Assembly (NCBI RefSeq): GCF_020085105.1
Contig: NC_058045.1
Coordinates: 13,923,833 to 13,987,832, forward strand
DNA from: Siniperca chuatsi
Lineage: Eukaryota > Chordata > Actinopteri > Centrarchiformes > Sinipercidae
Length of the DNA: 64,000 nucleotides
Direction: 5' to 3'
Within the stretch, counting starts at the first letter, position 1. Each line of letters starts with the position of its first letter. Shown here piece after piece: positions 48,141 through 61,100 of this stretch. The translations under genes were made by a program, and so were the position numbers. The notes beneath the pieces were generated by a model. That model searched no databases. It was not told where the DNA came from and saw only the letters and a program-made list of their open reading frames with translations.

Positions 48141-51100
48141 CAAAAAACCAAACAAATAAATATGTATATGTCCATTTATAAAAAAAAAATGTACGCCTGA
48201 AAAACATTCTTCCTCGTCTAACCCAACAGAGAAGAGCACAGATGGGCAGAAAGACTAATGATGAGGGATGCGGAGGAGAACCTAAATTGGCCATTATCAG
48301 TGCTTCTCTTTCGTTTCACTGCTAGGAAGCAGACAAACAACACTGTGAATACTACAGGAAAGACAAACAATTACAAAAAGTGGATTGTTACTGACATGGA
48401 AGACAAGGAAGAAAGAGGTTGATAACTTTATGTTGGGATCAGTGCCAAGATGGACAGACTAGGTGAAAAACATAAAAATTACATGGTTTAGCTCTCATGG
48501 GTCAACAGTGGCCTTCTTCCTGCTGCAGCCTCGAAAGACAGAGAAATTGAAGGCAAGGAGAGCAGCTGGTGGCCTGCTTCACCATCTGACCCCCCTGTCC
48601 TCGTCCAGGCACAAACAGAGCGGACCATCCAGACCTCTGCACAGGGCGGGGTTGGGCCATCAACCATCATTGGCTGTAAATGGCTGACCGCACCCACTCC
48701 ATCATAAGCGAGCCAGGATTTGTTTTCCACAGTATCCTGCACAAAGGTACGCAGGGGTCAGGTTTACTAAAAAAGGATTGATCAGCATTTTAGCATCCGG
48801 TTTGATAATTGCTGATCACGGACACATCTAACATGAAAAAGGGATTCGACTTATGAAAGAGCAGAGTCAATTCATTTTTTTATTCATTAGTACTTCCTAT
48901 ACCACTGATGCCATTGGCCATTCCTTAAAGAGCAATTCCATAAGAATGAATACTAAACTGTGATTTTGGCCTTTGTATATTTTCTTGATAATAGCTGCAG
49001 TTTTGGAGAGCTAACACACCAAAAGAAGCTCAACCAAAGGTATGAACTGCACATATTCTGATTATAGATGCATACACAAGACAAAGAAGAAAAATGTGTA
49101 ACATTTTCTTGAAACTGAATTTACCACCTGCTCTCTTGTTCAGATACAGTATCTCCCTCTTGTCCCATATAGTTCCTCCTTCCTCCATTTATCTATTTTT
49201 TGGGCCAGATTCTGTCTATTCCACTCACAGATGGGAGGTCCACCCCTCAGGGGAAATTGCATCATCAATACCCCTAAAGCAACCCCCACACCCTGTTCTT
49301 TCTCTCTCTCTCTCTCTCACACACACACGCACACCCTTTCCCCCCCTTGCTGTGTGTTACAAGCCGGACAGATCCGGGTGTGCATCTCCTAGACTTTGTT
49401 AATGAAGCGGCCATTCAGCCATAAATAGGGGAGTCCCTAATTAAAACACACATATAGATGAGCTTTTAACTGGCAGCTGTGGGGGGGTGGGGGAGAGAGA
49501 GCAGGGGTGTGTGTGTGTGAGAGAGAGGAAGTGACAGAGAAAGTGAAGGAGAAGCAGAGAGTTGGGGGCCTAGTAGTGACAATGAGCTCATTTACAAGCC
49601 TCCCCCGTGACGACATATAAATCATGCAGGGCAGCGCAGTGGGGTACGTATGCACATATTTCTAGAGCACAGAATCAAACAATAGAAACACACGTTTTCC
49701 TGTCATTCGCACCTACAAACACATTCAAAGTCAGTATCAACTAACAGCCTACTAACCCACAATATGTTTTCGGTTAAGTACTGTATGTGTAAGCAAAATA
49801 ACGTGAGTACAAATGACACTCAAGCTCCCCTCAGGAAAAACTGACATGCCAGTGCATGCCAAAGAAAGAAGCAGCCAATAAGATAAGACAAAACATGAAC
49901 ACCATGAACTAGTCAGGAGCACAAACAAACACGTCCGTACTCTATGCAAACACAAAGTTCCACTCTTACTGCTACTGCTATCAATAGTTTGAGTAAATAG
50001 CTCAACTTTACAGTTACTACCAGACTACAGAAGATGATAGCGTGAGTGGTGAATGAAGATGTGATGTGATCTTTATTCAAGTATAGACCTTCACGCTAAC
50101 ATTCACAGCATTTGGCCAAAGAGGACTGAATTATGAGATGATCTGAGGGAGAAACAAAGAAAGACAGAGAGTAAGAGGAAAATGGTTTCTCAAAAGTATG
50201 CTGGGGAGTTTGGGGGTTGAGATCTGTTTTGTATTTCCTGCCTTGGAATAGGGGTCTGGAGCGGAGGGAAGATGAGAAGAGGAGCAGGGGAATTCTGGGG
50301 CCTCATCTGAAAGCACCCACCCTGCTCCCACAATATGATGATGTCACTAGGGAGATGTGGGGGGTATGGGAATTTACAATCAGGGTTTTAGGGTTCATAA
50401 AGCACAGATGCACACCCATGCACAAACACCAACACAATGAAAGGATAATGTAACTCATAGTGCATCATGTGAGGGAGGTATGCGTTTTAGCCATGCAGTA
50501 CTGTATGTGTGCGTGTCTGTTTAAAACTCTGGTGTCATTAAGGGAGTACTAGGTAGCTCTATAGATTGTCATGATGAAAAGTAAACACTCAAACTCATTA
50601 CTACGCCAGGAATAATAGTACAAACAAAAACATCTGAATTATTGTGTCTCCCGCCCTCTGACTTAGTTCTCATCTCTCTGGCTAACCAATGCTTACTGTA
50701 AAAACATCTTTTTTCTTTGTCTTCAATTGAAGTTTGGGTCAACCTTTTTCTAGTAGACCTGGACCGATAAATCGTCTGGGCAGATATATCGGTCATTATT
50801 AGCTTATTGCAGATAAACTGGTGTTGCCGTATATACACCATAAATATCTGCATAACTATCTTTGCGATCATTTAGAAACAGTGTCGGCATTTCATAGTTT
50901 GTCCACCAGTGAGTTCTGATAAGTTAATTTTTTAACTAGAAAATCCCCCCGAGGACAAGTCTTTGTCACAATTCTTTAAAAACAAATTTAAGCAAACCTT
51001 ATCAAAAATGTTTGTTAATGTTACGTGTCTATGTAAAAACACGGCGCGGTTGATATTGTATCGCCCTGGCTATATTTTCTATCACCATCAGCTTCTCTAT

Positions 51101-52616
51101 CTCATCTTCTCATGGTGACTGTATGCATTTAGGGGCCTTAAGCTCTTCAGGAATCAGAACATTAAATAGCAGCTGAAGTTGAGGAAGTTAGAAGTGGATG
51201 TTTAAACTGTCCCATCACACAAAGGCCTTTGTTGTACACCAGTTATTATAATTTTGGATAACAAGCTGAAAGAGAGGAACCCTTACAACTCTACTTCTCG
51301 TGTCTATGTTCTGCACAAGTAACTTCTTGTTCTCCATTTAAAAAGGTGAAGAAACAAACCAGTACATTCATCACATTGGCAATGATTCTATGTACAATGT
51401 TAATGTGATTCTGTGGTCTGATTGGAATCACAGTGTTGTGATCCTGGCTTGAAGATGGTCGTTTCTTGTGCCTGTAGTTCTTCAAATCTGTGTCTGTGTT
51501 ACTTTCCATCCTTTTTCGTGTCTTCTTCGCATCTCTTGGATAACCACAGTGGCTGCATTTGCATCGTGTCTGATTATAAAGCAGATTTGACGGCTTCCAA
51601 ATATGGCTTTTAGGAGTTGATTGCAATATGAGCAAGTATCCAGATATGTCAGTTGACGTGCCCCAATGTGTTCGGATGAATCAGCTGTCTTTAAAATGAC
51701 AATAACGGACACTTTTTATTGCTAAGATGATGTCACTCAGATAAGCACTAACTGATCATCCCTTTGAATTTAAACATTCCTGTACTGACAGTTTGTGTTC
51801 AGCACTGACTGATGTTATTCATTGTGGCACAGTCCTGTTGCCACACGTTGTGAGCCCCAGGCTGAGGCAGATTACAGAATGAATGGGATGGATTGAAAAG
51901 GCACAGACACCACTTTGAGTCACACTGTAGGAATGTGATGAACCTGCAAAGTGATTATTGCTTCTGGCACACAACAGCATATACATGTAGGGGCACATGC
52001 GCACATAGCCAGAGACCTAGTATATTCATACACTGACATCTTTGAGTGACAGAAACAGTTGGATGCATCCTATGTGCACTTTTCTTTAAAAAGGTTCAAA
52101 TCAAAAGTGCTTACTCACACCAAAATTCTGAACATATGTCCTAAATAATTGGTGAGAGAGTACAGTTTAGGGTCACACCTGTCAGTCAAATACAAAAGGC
52201 TGGTCTATACTCTCTCACAGCTGACACCGACACATGGTCCTGTATGTATATGTATAGACCTGACGAGAACAGGTGGTCTGAGACAGATGAACAACACATG
52301 GACAGAATCCAGACTGTTTTGCTACACAGACACACCCTAAGAGGACAGATTATAGACAGAGCACATGCATGTTTCATGTGGCTCCTCCTCACTGAGATGT
52401 AAACATGTGCTTGTATACTGCACATCGCACTTTTAAATGCAGTTCCAATATCTGTCTCTTTAGTGGTGTAAAAGCCATTTTGTTAAAAAGCCACAGCCGT
52501 TCTGTCTGGCTCAGCCGTGTGAAGTGCCGTTCAGTCATAAAGGAAGAGTCTTTGTTATGGCTCTGCTGTCTGTTCCACTTCCAGATTCAAAGCTTTGTGC
52601 TTTACTGCTGTTTTTT

Positions 52617-52700
52617 CCTTATAGAGCAGAGTCACGCCCCTCCTCGCCATCTACTGGCTGAGCCCAGCTGGGAGCTCAATTCTCATTGGCTGGGGGGCAC
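52617..52700 (-). promoter_or_regulatory. CTCF-like site with CCAAT and TATA-like boxes
   Basis: On the minus strand, in order: AGCCAATGAGAAT (CCAAT box), CCAGTAGATGGCGAGG (52642-52657, a good fit to the CTCF core), GGGGCGTGAC (GC/GT box) and CTATAAGG (TATA-like). No convincing downstream donor was found, so an insulator or enhancer is as likely as a promoter. Confidence 0.35.
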
Positions 52701-55700
52701 ACCGAGGAGGATTTGGGAGGTTCTCCTTTGTTTACATGCTAGTAGAGAAAACCCCAATAACAACTGTTACCTTGGGCAACCAGACAATCTACAGTTAGCC
52801 AGACAGACAGACAGACATACACACAGGGGTGCAAGCTGATTGTGCATGCACATACACATGTATAATGAGGTAACCAATTGTCCAAAAACAGGCCAAATGA
52901 AGAGTCTTTGTTCTCTCTGATTATTTGCTTTATGCTTGACATGACACAAAATACACGGTATGTACATGCATATTTTTAGTTGGGACAGTAGGCAATCATG
53001 TGGTTTCATTGTCTGATGAAACTTTCCAAGGCCTGTATGGGTATACATTCTGAAAGCCCTGTTGGCTTCAGGCTGTAACAGAAAGAAGTGGCTCTGTTCT
53101 TTCGTGGGTGTATGTTCCTGTTTGTGTTTCTAATAAGACAGGATCATATATCTTGATACTGACTTACAAAGAGCTTAATCCAATTCATGCAGCTCTGACT
53201 CCCAATCTCTCTATACTTCAACCTAACAAGCTGCAGGGAGGAAGGCATTTAGAGTCTGTGTGCGTGTGTTTGTGTCATCCTTTCGCCAAGACTACGCAAA
53301 GTGGTTAGCACAGTAATGGTGCTTTATTGTGATTGAAGCTCCAGCACAGCAGCAGGAAAATCAATGGGATTCTTTGAGAAGCTGAGTCTCTGTGGGCGTG
53401 TATGTGTGCGTGTGTCTCTGTTTTAGTCGCATATCTTATCTCTTTGATCAGTAAATCAACGTCAAGTCCTGAGCCTGAACAAAAAACAAAGTAAGTCAAG
53501 CCTCTGCATGTCTGACTTTTTATCAATTGACCCCCACCACACAAACACACTCCCCCACCATCCATCCCACACCAGCTCTCTATCAGGAAACCCAATACCT
53601 GAATAATCTAAAACCATGGCAACAAAACTACAGTGCAGTGTAAACAGACCCACTGTTCTGTTGTGGGATTCTGTGATTGCATCACTTGTGATTGCACAAG
53701 TAGTAGGTGACAGTCCACACAAGAGGCTATGGCATTTGCTGTGTCAAATGGCACCTCTGCTCTTTTTCCCTAAACATTATTGTTTGATTTCATAAAAGTG
53801 TACTTATTCCTTATGATGTTAGAAGAGGTACAGAAAAAATTGTGATATTTTACATAATGACACTAAGGTACGATGAGTATTTTGTAAGCTAAAATTGAGT
53901 TTGAGGAAAGTAACTAAAATGAGTAAAACCTAAGACTTTGTTGCACAACCTTCCAACCTATGGCTTTACCAGGTTTTACCCCAGGAAATTGAGGTGGTAC
54001 ATCACCCAGATTCTACATCTGGTCTCGTGAGCAGTTTAGTTAGCAGATGATGGCCTAAACAATAGCCACACTTGTTACATATATGACACTTGCTGTGTGA
54101 AATAGCACCTAAAACTCGTTTTCTCTGGCGGTTTATATTTGATTTCATAAAGGTGTATTAATTATGATGTTAGTAAAAGTGGTCTTTGTTTCAGGCGGGG
54201 TGGCCCACCTCCACTATAAAATGCTGAGAGAAACCCTGGGTCTCGTTTACATGTTTTTTGATTAGATATTTCCTGATTGGAGTCATAATTTTTCCAATTT
54301 TACTCAGTTTTAATTTAGCAAAGCCCTGGCTTGACTTGTATGGCTGTTTAGGACAACACTGAACACTGTTATATTTGAGAAGTTTTGCTAAATGCAGAAA
54401 CTGTGGTTCAGAAGAAAACATTATATTCCTTAAGGTAATGTATTGAAAAAAATATTGTTTTGGCATCAGTATCGAAACACAAGTATTGCACTGACAAATT
54501 TGTAAAATTTAAAACTTTAAAAATATCCAGCCCTAGACTCACAATTTTAAATCATGGAAAAGGGCACAGAACATTGCACATATCCAAGCCCTCTGAAACC
54601 TCACTCTTTGTTTACATGGCTCATTTCAGGGGAAAAGACATAAAAACATTTGCTACAAGGTAGTCTTTCAACACCAGTGAACAAAATGTCTGAAGAACTA
54701 ATAACAGAGCCTGATCATGAAACATACACACACAGCAACACTGTGTCTCGTGCAGTGTGGTCTTAAGGATCAGTGCGTTCTGCTGACTAATGAAGATTCT
54801 GTGCCCACAGACAGACCAGCAGGACTGTGGGAGATAATACTGTCAACACATGTGGTTGCCAGTTACCCCTCCTGGAAACACACCCATTCCTGACCCAAAT
54901 ACCTTGATTTTCTTGAGGTCAGGTTGAGTCCTTGACATGGACTCAGATTCTATAATGATACATCTAAAAATGCACCAGAACCACTAATGGACACATGCCA
55001 TTATAGAATGGAAACTCATTTCATTCACATATTTAAATTCCTTTGAGTGCAGTAATAACGGAACAGAGAGCATTTCACTTGTAACACCCACCACACACAC
55101 ACACACTGTGACAGCATCAGCCCTTACGGGAAACAGAAGACAGCAAGAGAGACTGAGTAAGAGAAACAGGAGAGAGAAGAGGGAAGGAGGGGGTTCAAAG
55201 ATCAGAAAACAGATGTAAATCGTTTAGCAAACTCCCCTCCAAATGACTAACACATGTGCGAGAAACTTTCCCCTCCCTGCACACACACACACGCACCCAC
55301 ACTCTTGAAAGCTCTGCACCTAGACGGTATAACATACTCATTCATGCCACCTGCTTTTGTCACTTCTCCACTCACTAGAACACATCTGATGATCCAGAGA
55401 TAAACTACTTGACATATTAAAACTGCTCAGTGGTATATGCTAGGCTGCTATTCCGCCTCCACCCAGCAAACACATTCACACATTCAACCCTCTGGTTAGC
55501 GCTGGGTTGGACCCTGTTTGTTTAACGTCTTGTTAAAGTTTGACAGCAACTCTCTGAGGCGTGTTAACAAAGTATAAGACACTGTAAAAAAACATAAAAA
55601 CACCACAAGGTTGAGACTTGCAGACCTGTTGCCACATAAAAAAAAGAACACACACAAACACACACACCTCTTCACATGACAGTTAGTCTATGTGCCTGAT

Positions 55701-56518
55701 GACAGCACAGGCCAGTGTGTCAGCTCTGACTGAAGCCATGTGCTTTGACACAGAGGGCAGTAGTCATTGCTGTGCTATTACACACACAGTCTTACTCACA
55801 CATGACAAATTCAGATATAGCTCATCCATAAAATATGGTCTCTTCTAAAGCTGTTTGTCTCACAAATGGGCCTCATTGCAAAAGTAAAGATTACATTATT
55901 ATTTGTAGGCTATGGTGACAAATAAGAAAAACAGAGCAATTCTTGTGTTGTGAAGCCCTCTGAGACAAATATGTGATTTGGGGATAAATGAATAATCTTG
56001 ACTTGGCTTAAAAACAAGACTGATTCTGTATTTTAGAAGAATTGTGTACAGACATTGCCAACTGTAATATCATACGTGAGCATCACATGTCCCCATAATA
56101 TCTGCTCTGAATATCACAGACACACTAGGATAATAAACGCTTATTTTTTTTCTTCTACTATTCTTCTCCCAGAGTACAAAGTATCAACTGCCATGAATAC
56201 TATCAGCTCCAAAGTAAATGTAACTGTAGTCTGTACATGCTGTACAAACAACCTCAACGTGTTTGTTCTTCACTGTCCCGTCTGCTACAGTCATGCGCTG
56301 CAACAAAAGAAGACAATGAAACAAGAGTTTGTATTTTGCAATCTCATTCTCTCATCCGCGGTCTTTTCTTTTCCTCGTTATTTTCCAGTTTTTAAACCCA
56401 AAGCTGCTGCTTTTGGGACGGGAGCAGACAGTCTGTTAAAACGTGCTGCTTTTGTTAGTGCGCTAGTGAAACAACCTCACAAAAAACGCACGAGCTCCAA
56501 ACCCGCACACACACGTAC

Positions 56519-56880
56519 CTCAAAGTCGATCCCGACGCGACTTCTCCAAGTCAAGTTGTTTAATATTTGTAAAGACAAAGTGGTTCAGGGCACATCAGTG
56601 CGTCCTCGGATCACTTCTTGGGCTTGAGGTGTGTCCGCACGACTCTGCGTTTTTAAACTGTTCAATAGCTCTCGCACACACACATACACACGCGCACACA
56701 CACGTACACTCAGTCAGGACCCATAGAAAATGTAAATTTAAGCAGTGTGGGAGGGGTGGAGTGACGTCACGCAATGGCCCCTCCTCCTTCATCTGCTCAC
56801 TGAGGTCGATGAGTGGGGAGTCCTCGAGCTCAGGGCGGGGCGAGGATGGAGCGCGCGCGCACCCACAAACACGCGCGCAC
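56519..56880 (-). promoter_or_regulatory. fam107b: CpG-rich CRE promoter and middle first exon of fam107b
   Basis: The region contains a perfect cAMP response element TGACGTCA (56762-56769), a GC box (GGGCGGGGC on the plus strand, near 56834) and many CpGs in an otherwise AT-rich area. Reading on the minus strand, an A/T-rich TATA-like TTAAATTT follows the CRE, and a strong donor TTTGAG|GTACGT ends an exon at 56519. The only ATG near its end meets a stop after 11 codons. This would therefore be a 5' UTR exon giving the 134-residue MAEPDY form after splicing to 43722. Confidence 0.5.
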
Positions 56881-57254
56881 ACAAATTAACACTAGATTAG
56901 AACATTTTGTCATGAGTATCCATATCACTTACTGAAAAGTGTTAAAGCCTGTGATAAGTGATGTTATAGATATATGTAGATATCTGTTGTTTTCAAAATA
57001 TATTAGGGCCAATTGCACTATATTTTTTCATTATTTCCAGTGATATTGCAGTGTAATATCTTTCTAACCCTGATGAAGGCTACAAGCCGAAACGCGTTGG
57101 TCTGACAATAAAGTTGTTCTTTATGCCACAAGTGTTGCTGAAGTTGTGACCTCTTCAATATGAATTATTTGACGTGGTTTAAATTACAATAACTGAATTA
57201 TATTTTAACATTAGTTTTTTAACCCCTTTACATACTTCCCTCCTTATCTTTCCC

Positions 57255-57860
57255 TTAAAGCAGCACTGTTAATATTTTTGTATTCACAATGGATCAAATG
57301 ACTAAGTACAATGGGGTCTCTCTTAGTGGCAAACCTGTAGATAATTATCACCCATCTGCTGTTCTCCTCAGCTCTACAGGGTGTTTTAGCATCTTTCAGC
57401 TCATTGTTTTGGTTTTACGGCCCACACCTTTACTGTTTAGATTCACTCTCATTGCTCTCATGACCCTTGTTTCCAGCTGCGGTGTTGTCAGTCAAACAGC
57501 TCTGATAAACCCACTGTACGCCCAGCACCAAGCAGCAGACAGTCAAAGTGAGCAACTAGCCAGTGGACATAGTGCAACAATTAGGCTTAACAAAGTTACT
57601 TCTCTCTAAAGTTGATGGAGACCAAAACAGATCTAAAACAGTACATTTAGGACTTTTATTCATGTGATGGTTGGAAACAAAACTCCAAATGAAAGCTAAT
57701 GTAGTTATGTGTCTTCTGGATGTGTGAATAGGCTAAAAACATATAACATGTTTGCCAGAACATCTTTATGTCAGTGTTATTTTTACGGCTTGTTGCGCTG
57801 TCCCCAGTTGGCCAAAACACCCCCAAAACAACCAATTCATGCTGCTTTAAGTAACTTTAA
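57255..57860. mobile_element. Interspersed repeat, copy 2
   Basis: Diverged partner of 47600-48140 in the same orientation. It is the more complete copy at its 3' end (GGCTTGTTGCGCTGTCCCC and on to TTCATGCTGCTTTAAGT). The 106-codon open frame inside it is not a gene. Confidence 0.65.
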
Positions 57861-58850
57861 GCTATCATATCACCATCATATGTGTTCTCTTGTTTCAACA
57901 CTTCATTGAAGCGATATCATGTTTAAACTGAGTGAAATATTGAAACCAAAGGCTCAGATTTTTATGGCTGCATCATTCCATCAAGTGGAAATATTCCAGA
58001 TGTGCTGTGAATTATTTTATACACATTTCTACAAAATTCAGCCTGACTATTTGGTATCTTTGGTAAGTTTGTGATCTCCACTATTTAAGCATATTCTATG
58101 GGTTTGAACAATGTTTGGCTGCATGGCATTTGTAATTACTCAGGACTATAGTGTCCTTCAAAAATGATGGCTCTTTTTTTTTTTTTTTTAACAACTTAGG
58201 GGTGAAGTTTTCATTATTCCCTAGGGCAGATCTTTTCAGCATTCTTCACTTTGATTACAACAGATCAGTTTGCTGTGTGTTATTGTCACAGACTGAATAT
58301 CCTGAGCATTCTTTGTGATAAAGCGTAATCTGCTTACTGATGAAGGGTCAGTGGATCTGCTTATCCACCATCCTTCTGCTAAATCCGCTCACCGAAACCC
58401 CTGGTGTCATGGTGATCTGTCAGTATGTGTTGCCCTGCTTATTTCAGAGGGCACACATCTTTCTAAGTTGTTGTACAACTACGAGAGCAGGCCTACTGGA
58501 AATGACAAAAAGAACAGAAAACGGCCCAAGGGTTGGGTTTGAAATCCAAACATGTGGGCAGTGGAACATCAGAGAAGTAAAACATTCCTAAGGACCTTCT
58601 CATAAAAGGGTGACTAAGAGTGTTGAGCTGAACAATAGGATGAGTCATGAGAGGGGTCGCTTCTGACAGAGAGGACTGCCTCTAGAGACCACGCTCAGAG
58701 CTCCCACCATACAGGAAACAGATGTGTATGCAGTGTATGTGTGTATGTGTATGCATGTGGTTGTGTATAAGAGACTAAAAGCTGTATGAAAGTCAGAGCA
58801 ACAACTATCACTAAAGCTGCACAAGCCATCCTCACATGTATTTCTATTGC

Positions 58851-59215
58851 TTAAAGGAATAGTTTGACATTTTTGGAAATATGCTTATTTGAGAAATGAG
58901 AAGACTAAAACCACTCTCATGTCTGTACGCTAAATATGTAGCTAGAGCCAGCAGCCGGTTAGCTTAGCTTAGCATAGCATAAAGACTGAAAACAGGGAGA
59001 AACACCTGGCCTGGCTCTGTTCAAACGTAACAAAACCTGCCTACCTGCACCTCTAAAGCTCACTAATTAACATATTATAACTAACATACAATTTTTCAGT
59101 TTTACGGGGGATTATGTTTCGACTGTTTCTTGGCTGAGACCAGTAGCCAGGCAACCAGTGGAGACTCCAGGAAGTTACTGTTCACAGCCAAGAAATATTT
59201 AGATAGTAGCTAGTT
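58851..59215. mobile_element. Percomorph-type interspersed repeat
   Basis: It opens with AGTTTGACATTTTTGGAAAT and continues through CCACTCTCATGTCTGTACG, AGCAGCCGGTTAGCTTAGCT and CACCTCTAAAGCTCACTAAT. I recognise this order from repeats found widely in percomorph fish genomes. TTTCTTGGCTG near 59126 recurs inverted (CAGCCAAGAAA) near 59187. There is no coding capacity; the element class is uncertain. Confidence 0.6.
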
Positions 59216-61063
59216 AGTGTAGTTTGTATATTATCTCATCTATTTCTGATAGACAGGTTTGTCTAATTAAAACAAACACTTTCACTGCTATTTAAAGTCA
59301 TGTTAAATTTAAAACCTTAACCACTACAGGAAGAAAGTAGGCCTCACTGCTATGGCAACAGGCGAGGTGAGTGAAGCAACTCCCCTTGTGATCAGCAGAA
59401 ATATTGCATCTGTCAGTGGTTTCCGTTTCAGATGGTTTCAGAGAAGTTTCATACTTCTTCTTCCTCTAAACCACATCTAAGATAAAGAGATTTAGCGGGA
59501 CAGTTACATTGCTGAGACACACCGTGATAGTGGTTTGAACGAAACCCCGTTTATTTCTCCAGAAAAGACACAAAATTTCCGCTTTAAACCACAGTGCTCT
59601 CTACCCTGATTACCTACACTTTTTGTTGTACATGTACACATTGTGATGCCAGCTCAAAACTTCAATATGTCCCTTCACCAACCCGTGTGGACACATGAAT
59701 TAACTTGACCCTTGACTGTAAATAAATGCTGATTGGGTGATTTGGACAGGTTTGGACAGTGAAGGTCATGTTGTTACTTCTTCCATGTGTAAATGCAGGG
59801 TTTCCTCACTGTCACTTACTCACTGACAGCTTTACTTCCCCCTCCTCTCTATCTCACACTGCTGGTATCTGAAGACTAATTTCTGGGACACATGTTTCTG
59901 TTATCATCCCAGGGTTTCCCACAATTCTTGTGTGTGTATGTGTGTATGTAGGTTTGCATGTGAGGCCCCTTGTTTTTTCTTTGTCAGGCCTCCAAGGGCC
60001 TCCACTTTAAACAGGATATGGCAGTAATCTGAAAACCATGGTGACTGAGAGGTCTTCCTGTAAGCGAGGGCAGGTCTTAAAACTGAAAATAGTGAATCTT
60101 TTTTGGCAAAGGTTTGAGGAATATTCTTTTCTGGGCAAGATGTAAACATAAGATAAGCATGTATACTCATATCAAATTAACTGAAGACCTTAGTGGTGCA
60201 ATTTTTTATGCTCAATTTTTGTGCATGTTTGTTGCTCAGTGGTGAAAAAAACTGACACAAAATGAGATGCAATAGCATTTGAAAATTCACAAGAAGAAAG
60301 TAATTTATTCATTGCTGTTGTGAAGAATGTAAAGCCATACTTAACACACCAGTACAGGAAAGGAGTAGATGGTAAATAATTTCATGTAATTGTAGTGTAC
60401 ATAAATACCACCCCCATGTGTGTGACCTACTTCTGAATGACTGGGGGTTTACACCAGTAGTACACCCACCATATGCTGAAGCAGTGTATGTTCAAGAGCC
60501 CTTGATTACATTTGAGATACTTGTTGAAATCGTCGGCCCTTCTCTTTTAACACCAAGCCACCATTTTCTTCTCTTTCTCACTTGTCCCAAACAGACTTAT
60601 TGCATTCTTTCCACTCTGTTTTCTCCCTCATGTCTGACCCAGCAACAGTTTAGGGCATATAACCTCAGTGCACTGGTGGAGAAACCACAAGATAAAACTC
60701 TGTACTGAAGTAATATTCCACATTTATAATGTGTGTTTTGGAAGAAATTGCCAATTAGGTCACTGTAAGCGACTTTGCGAGTTGTGTGTTTCTGGGCTTG
60801 CACGCATGGGTGCGCATGGGTGCCCAAAGAGGGTGTGTGTAGGCTGTTTTTGTAGCTTTAATAAAGCTGGCTGATTTTTTATTAAAATTTGAGTGACGCT
60901 CCCACTGTCTGTCTCTGAGATGTGTTCACCAGTTCTTGGGGTAACGTAATGCATTCAGCTAATCCTGCCTTTCCCTCTTCTCCCTGTGAGTGTTCAGCCA
61001 AAGTTCAGCTAATTCAATCACTGCTGGATGACTCACACCACAGTGTCCCTTTCTGCACAAATG

Positions 61064-61100
61064 CACACACACACACACACACACACATACACACACACCC
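61064..61100. repeat. (CA)n microsatellite
   Basis: Short CA dinucleotide tract with TA interruption. Confidence 0.9.

Larger units (their letters stand above)
45000..56518 (-). other. fam107b upstream intronic DNA, repeat-rich
   Basis: No coding exon is supported in this 11.5-kb stretch between candidate fam107b first exons. It contains a (CA)n at 46683-46726, an interspersed repeat copy at 47600-48140 and a block at 49330-49640 that looks like regulatory DNA. A repeat-like fragment lies at about 50755-50840. A CTCF-like site with a CCAAT box is at 52617-52700, and a diverged duplicated segment at 53731-53825 and 54083-54175. Its status as intron depends on the distal first exons being real. 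Confidence 0.5.

Noticed and set aside
56055-56627. 190-codon plus-strand frame
   Set aside because: Composition is unremarkable, no domain is recognised, no splice signals support it, and it overlaps the minus-strand CpG/CRE promoter and exon.
57289-57609. 106-codon plus-strand frame
   Set aside because: It lies within interspersed repeat copy 2; the matching copy at 47.7 kb has the frame disrupted.
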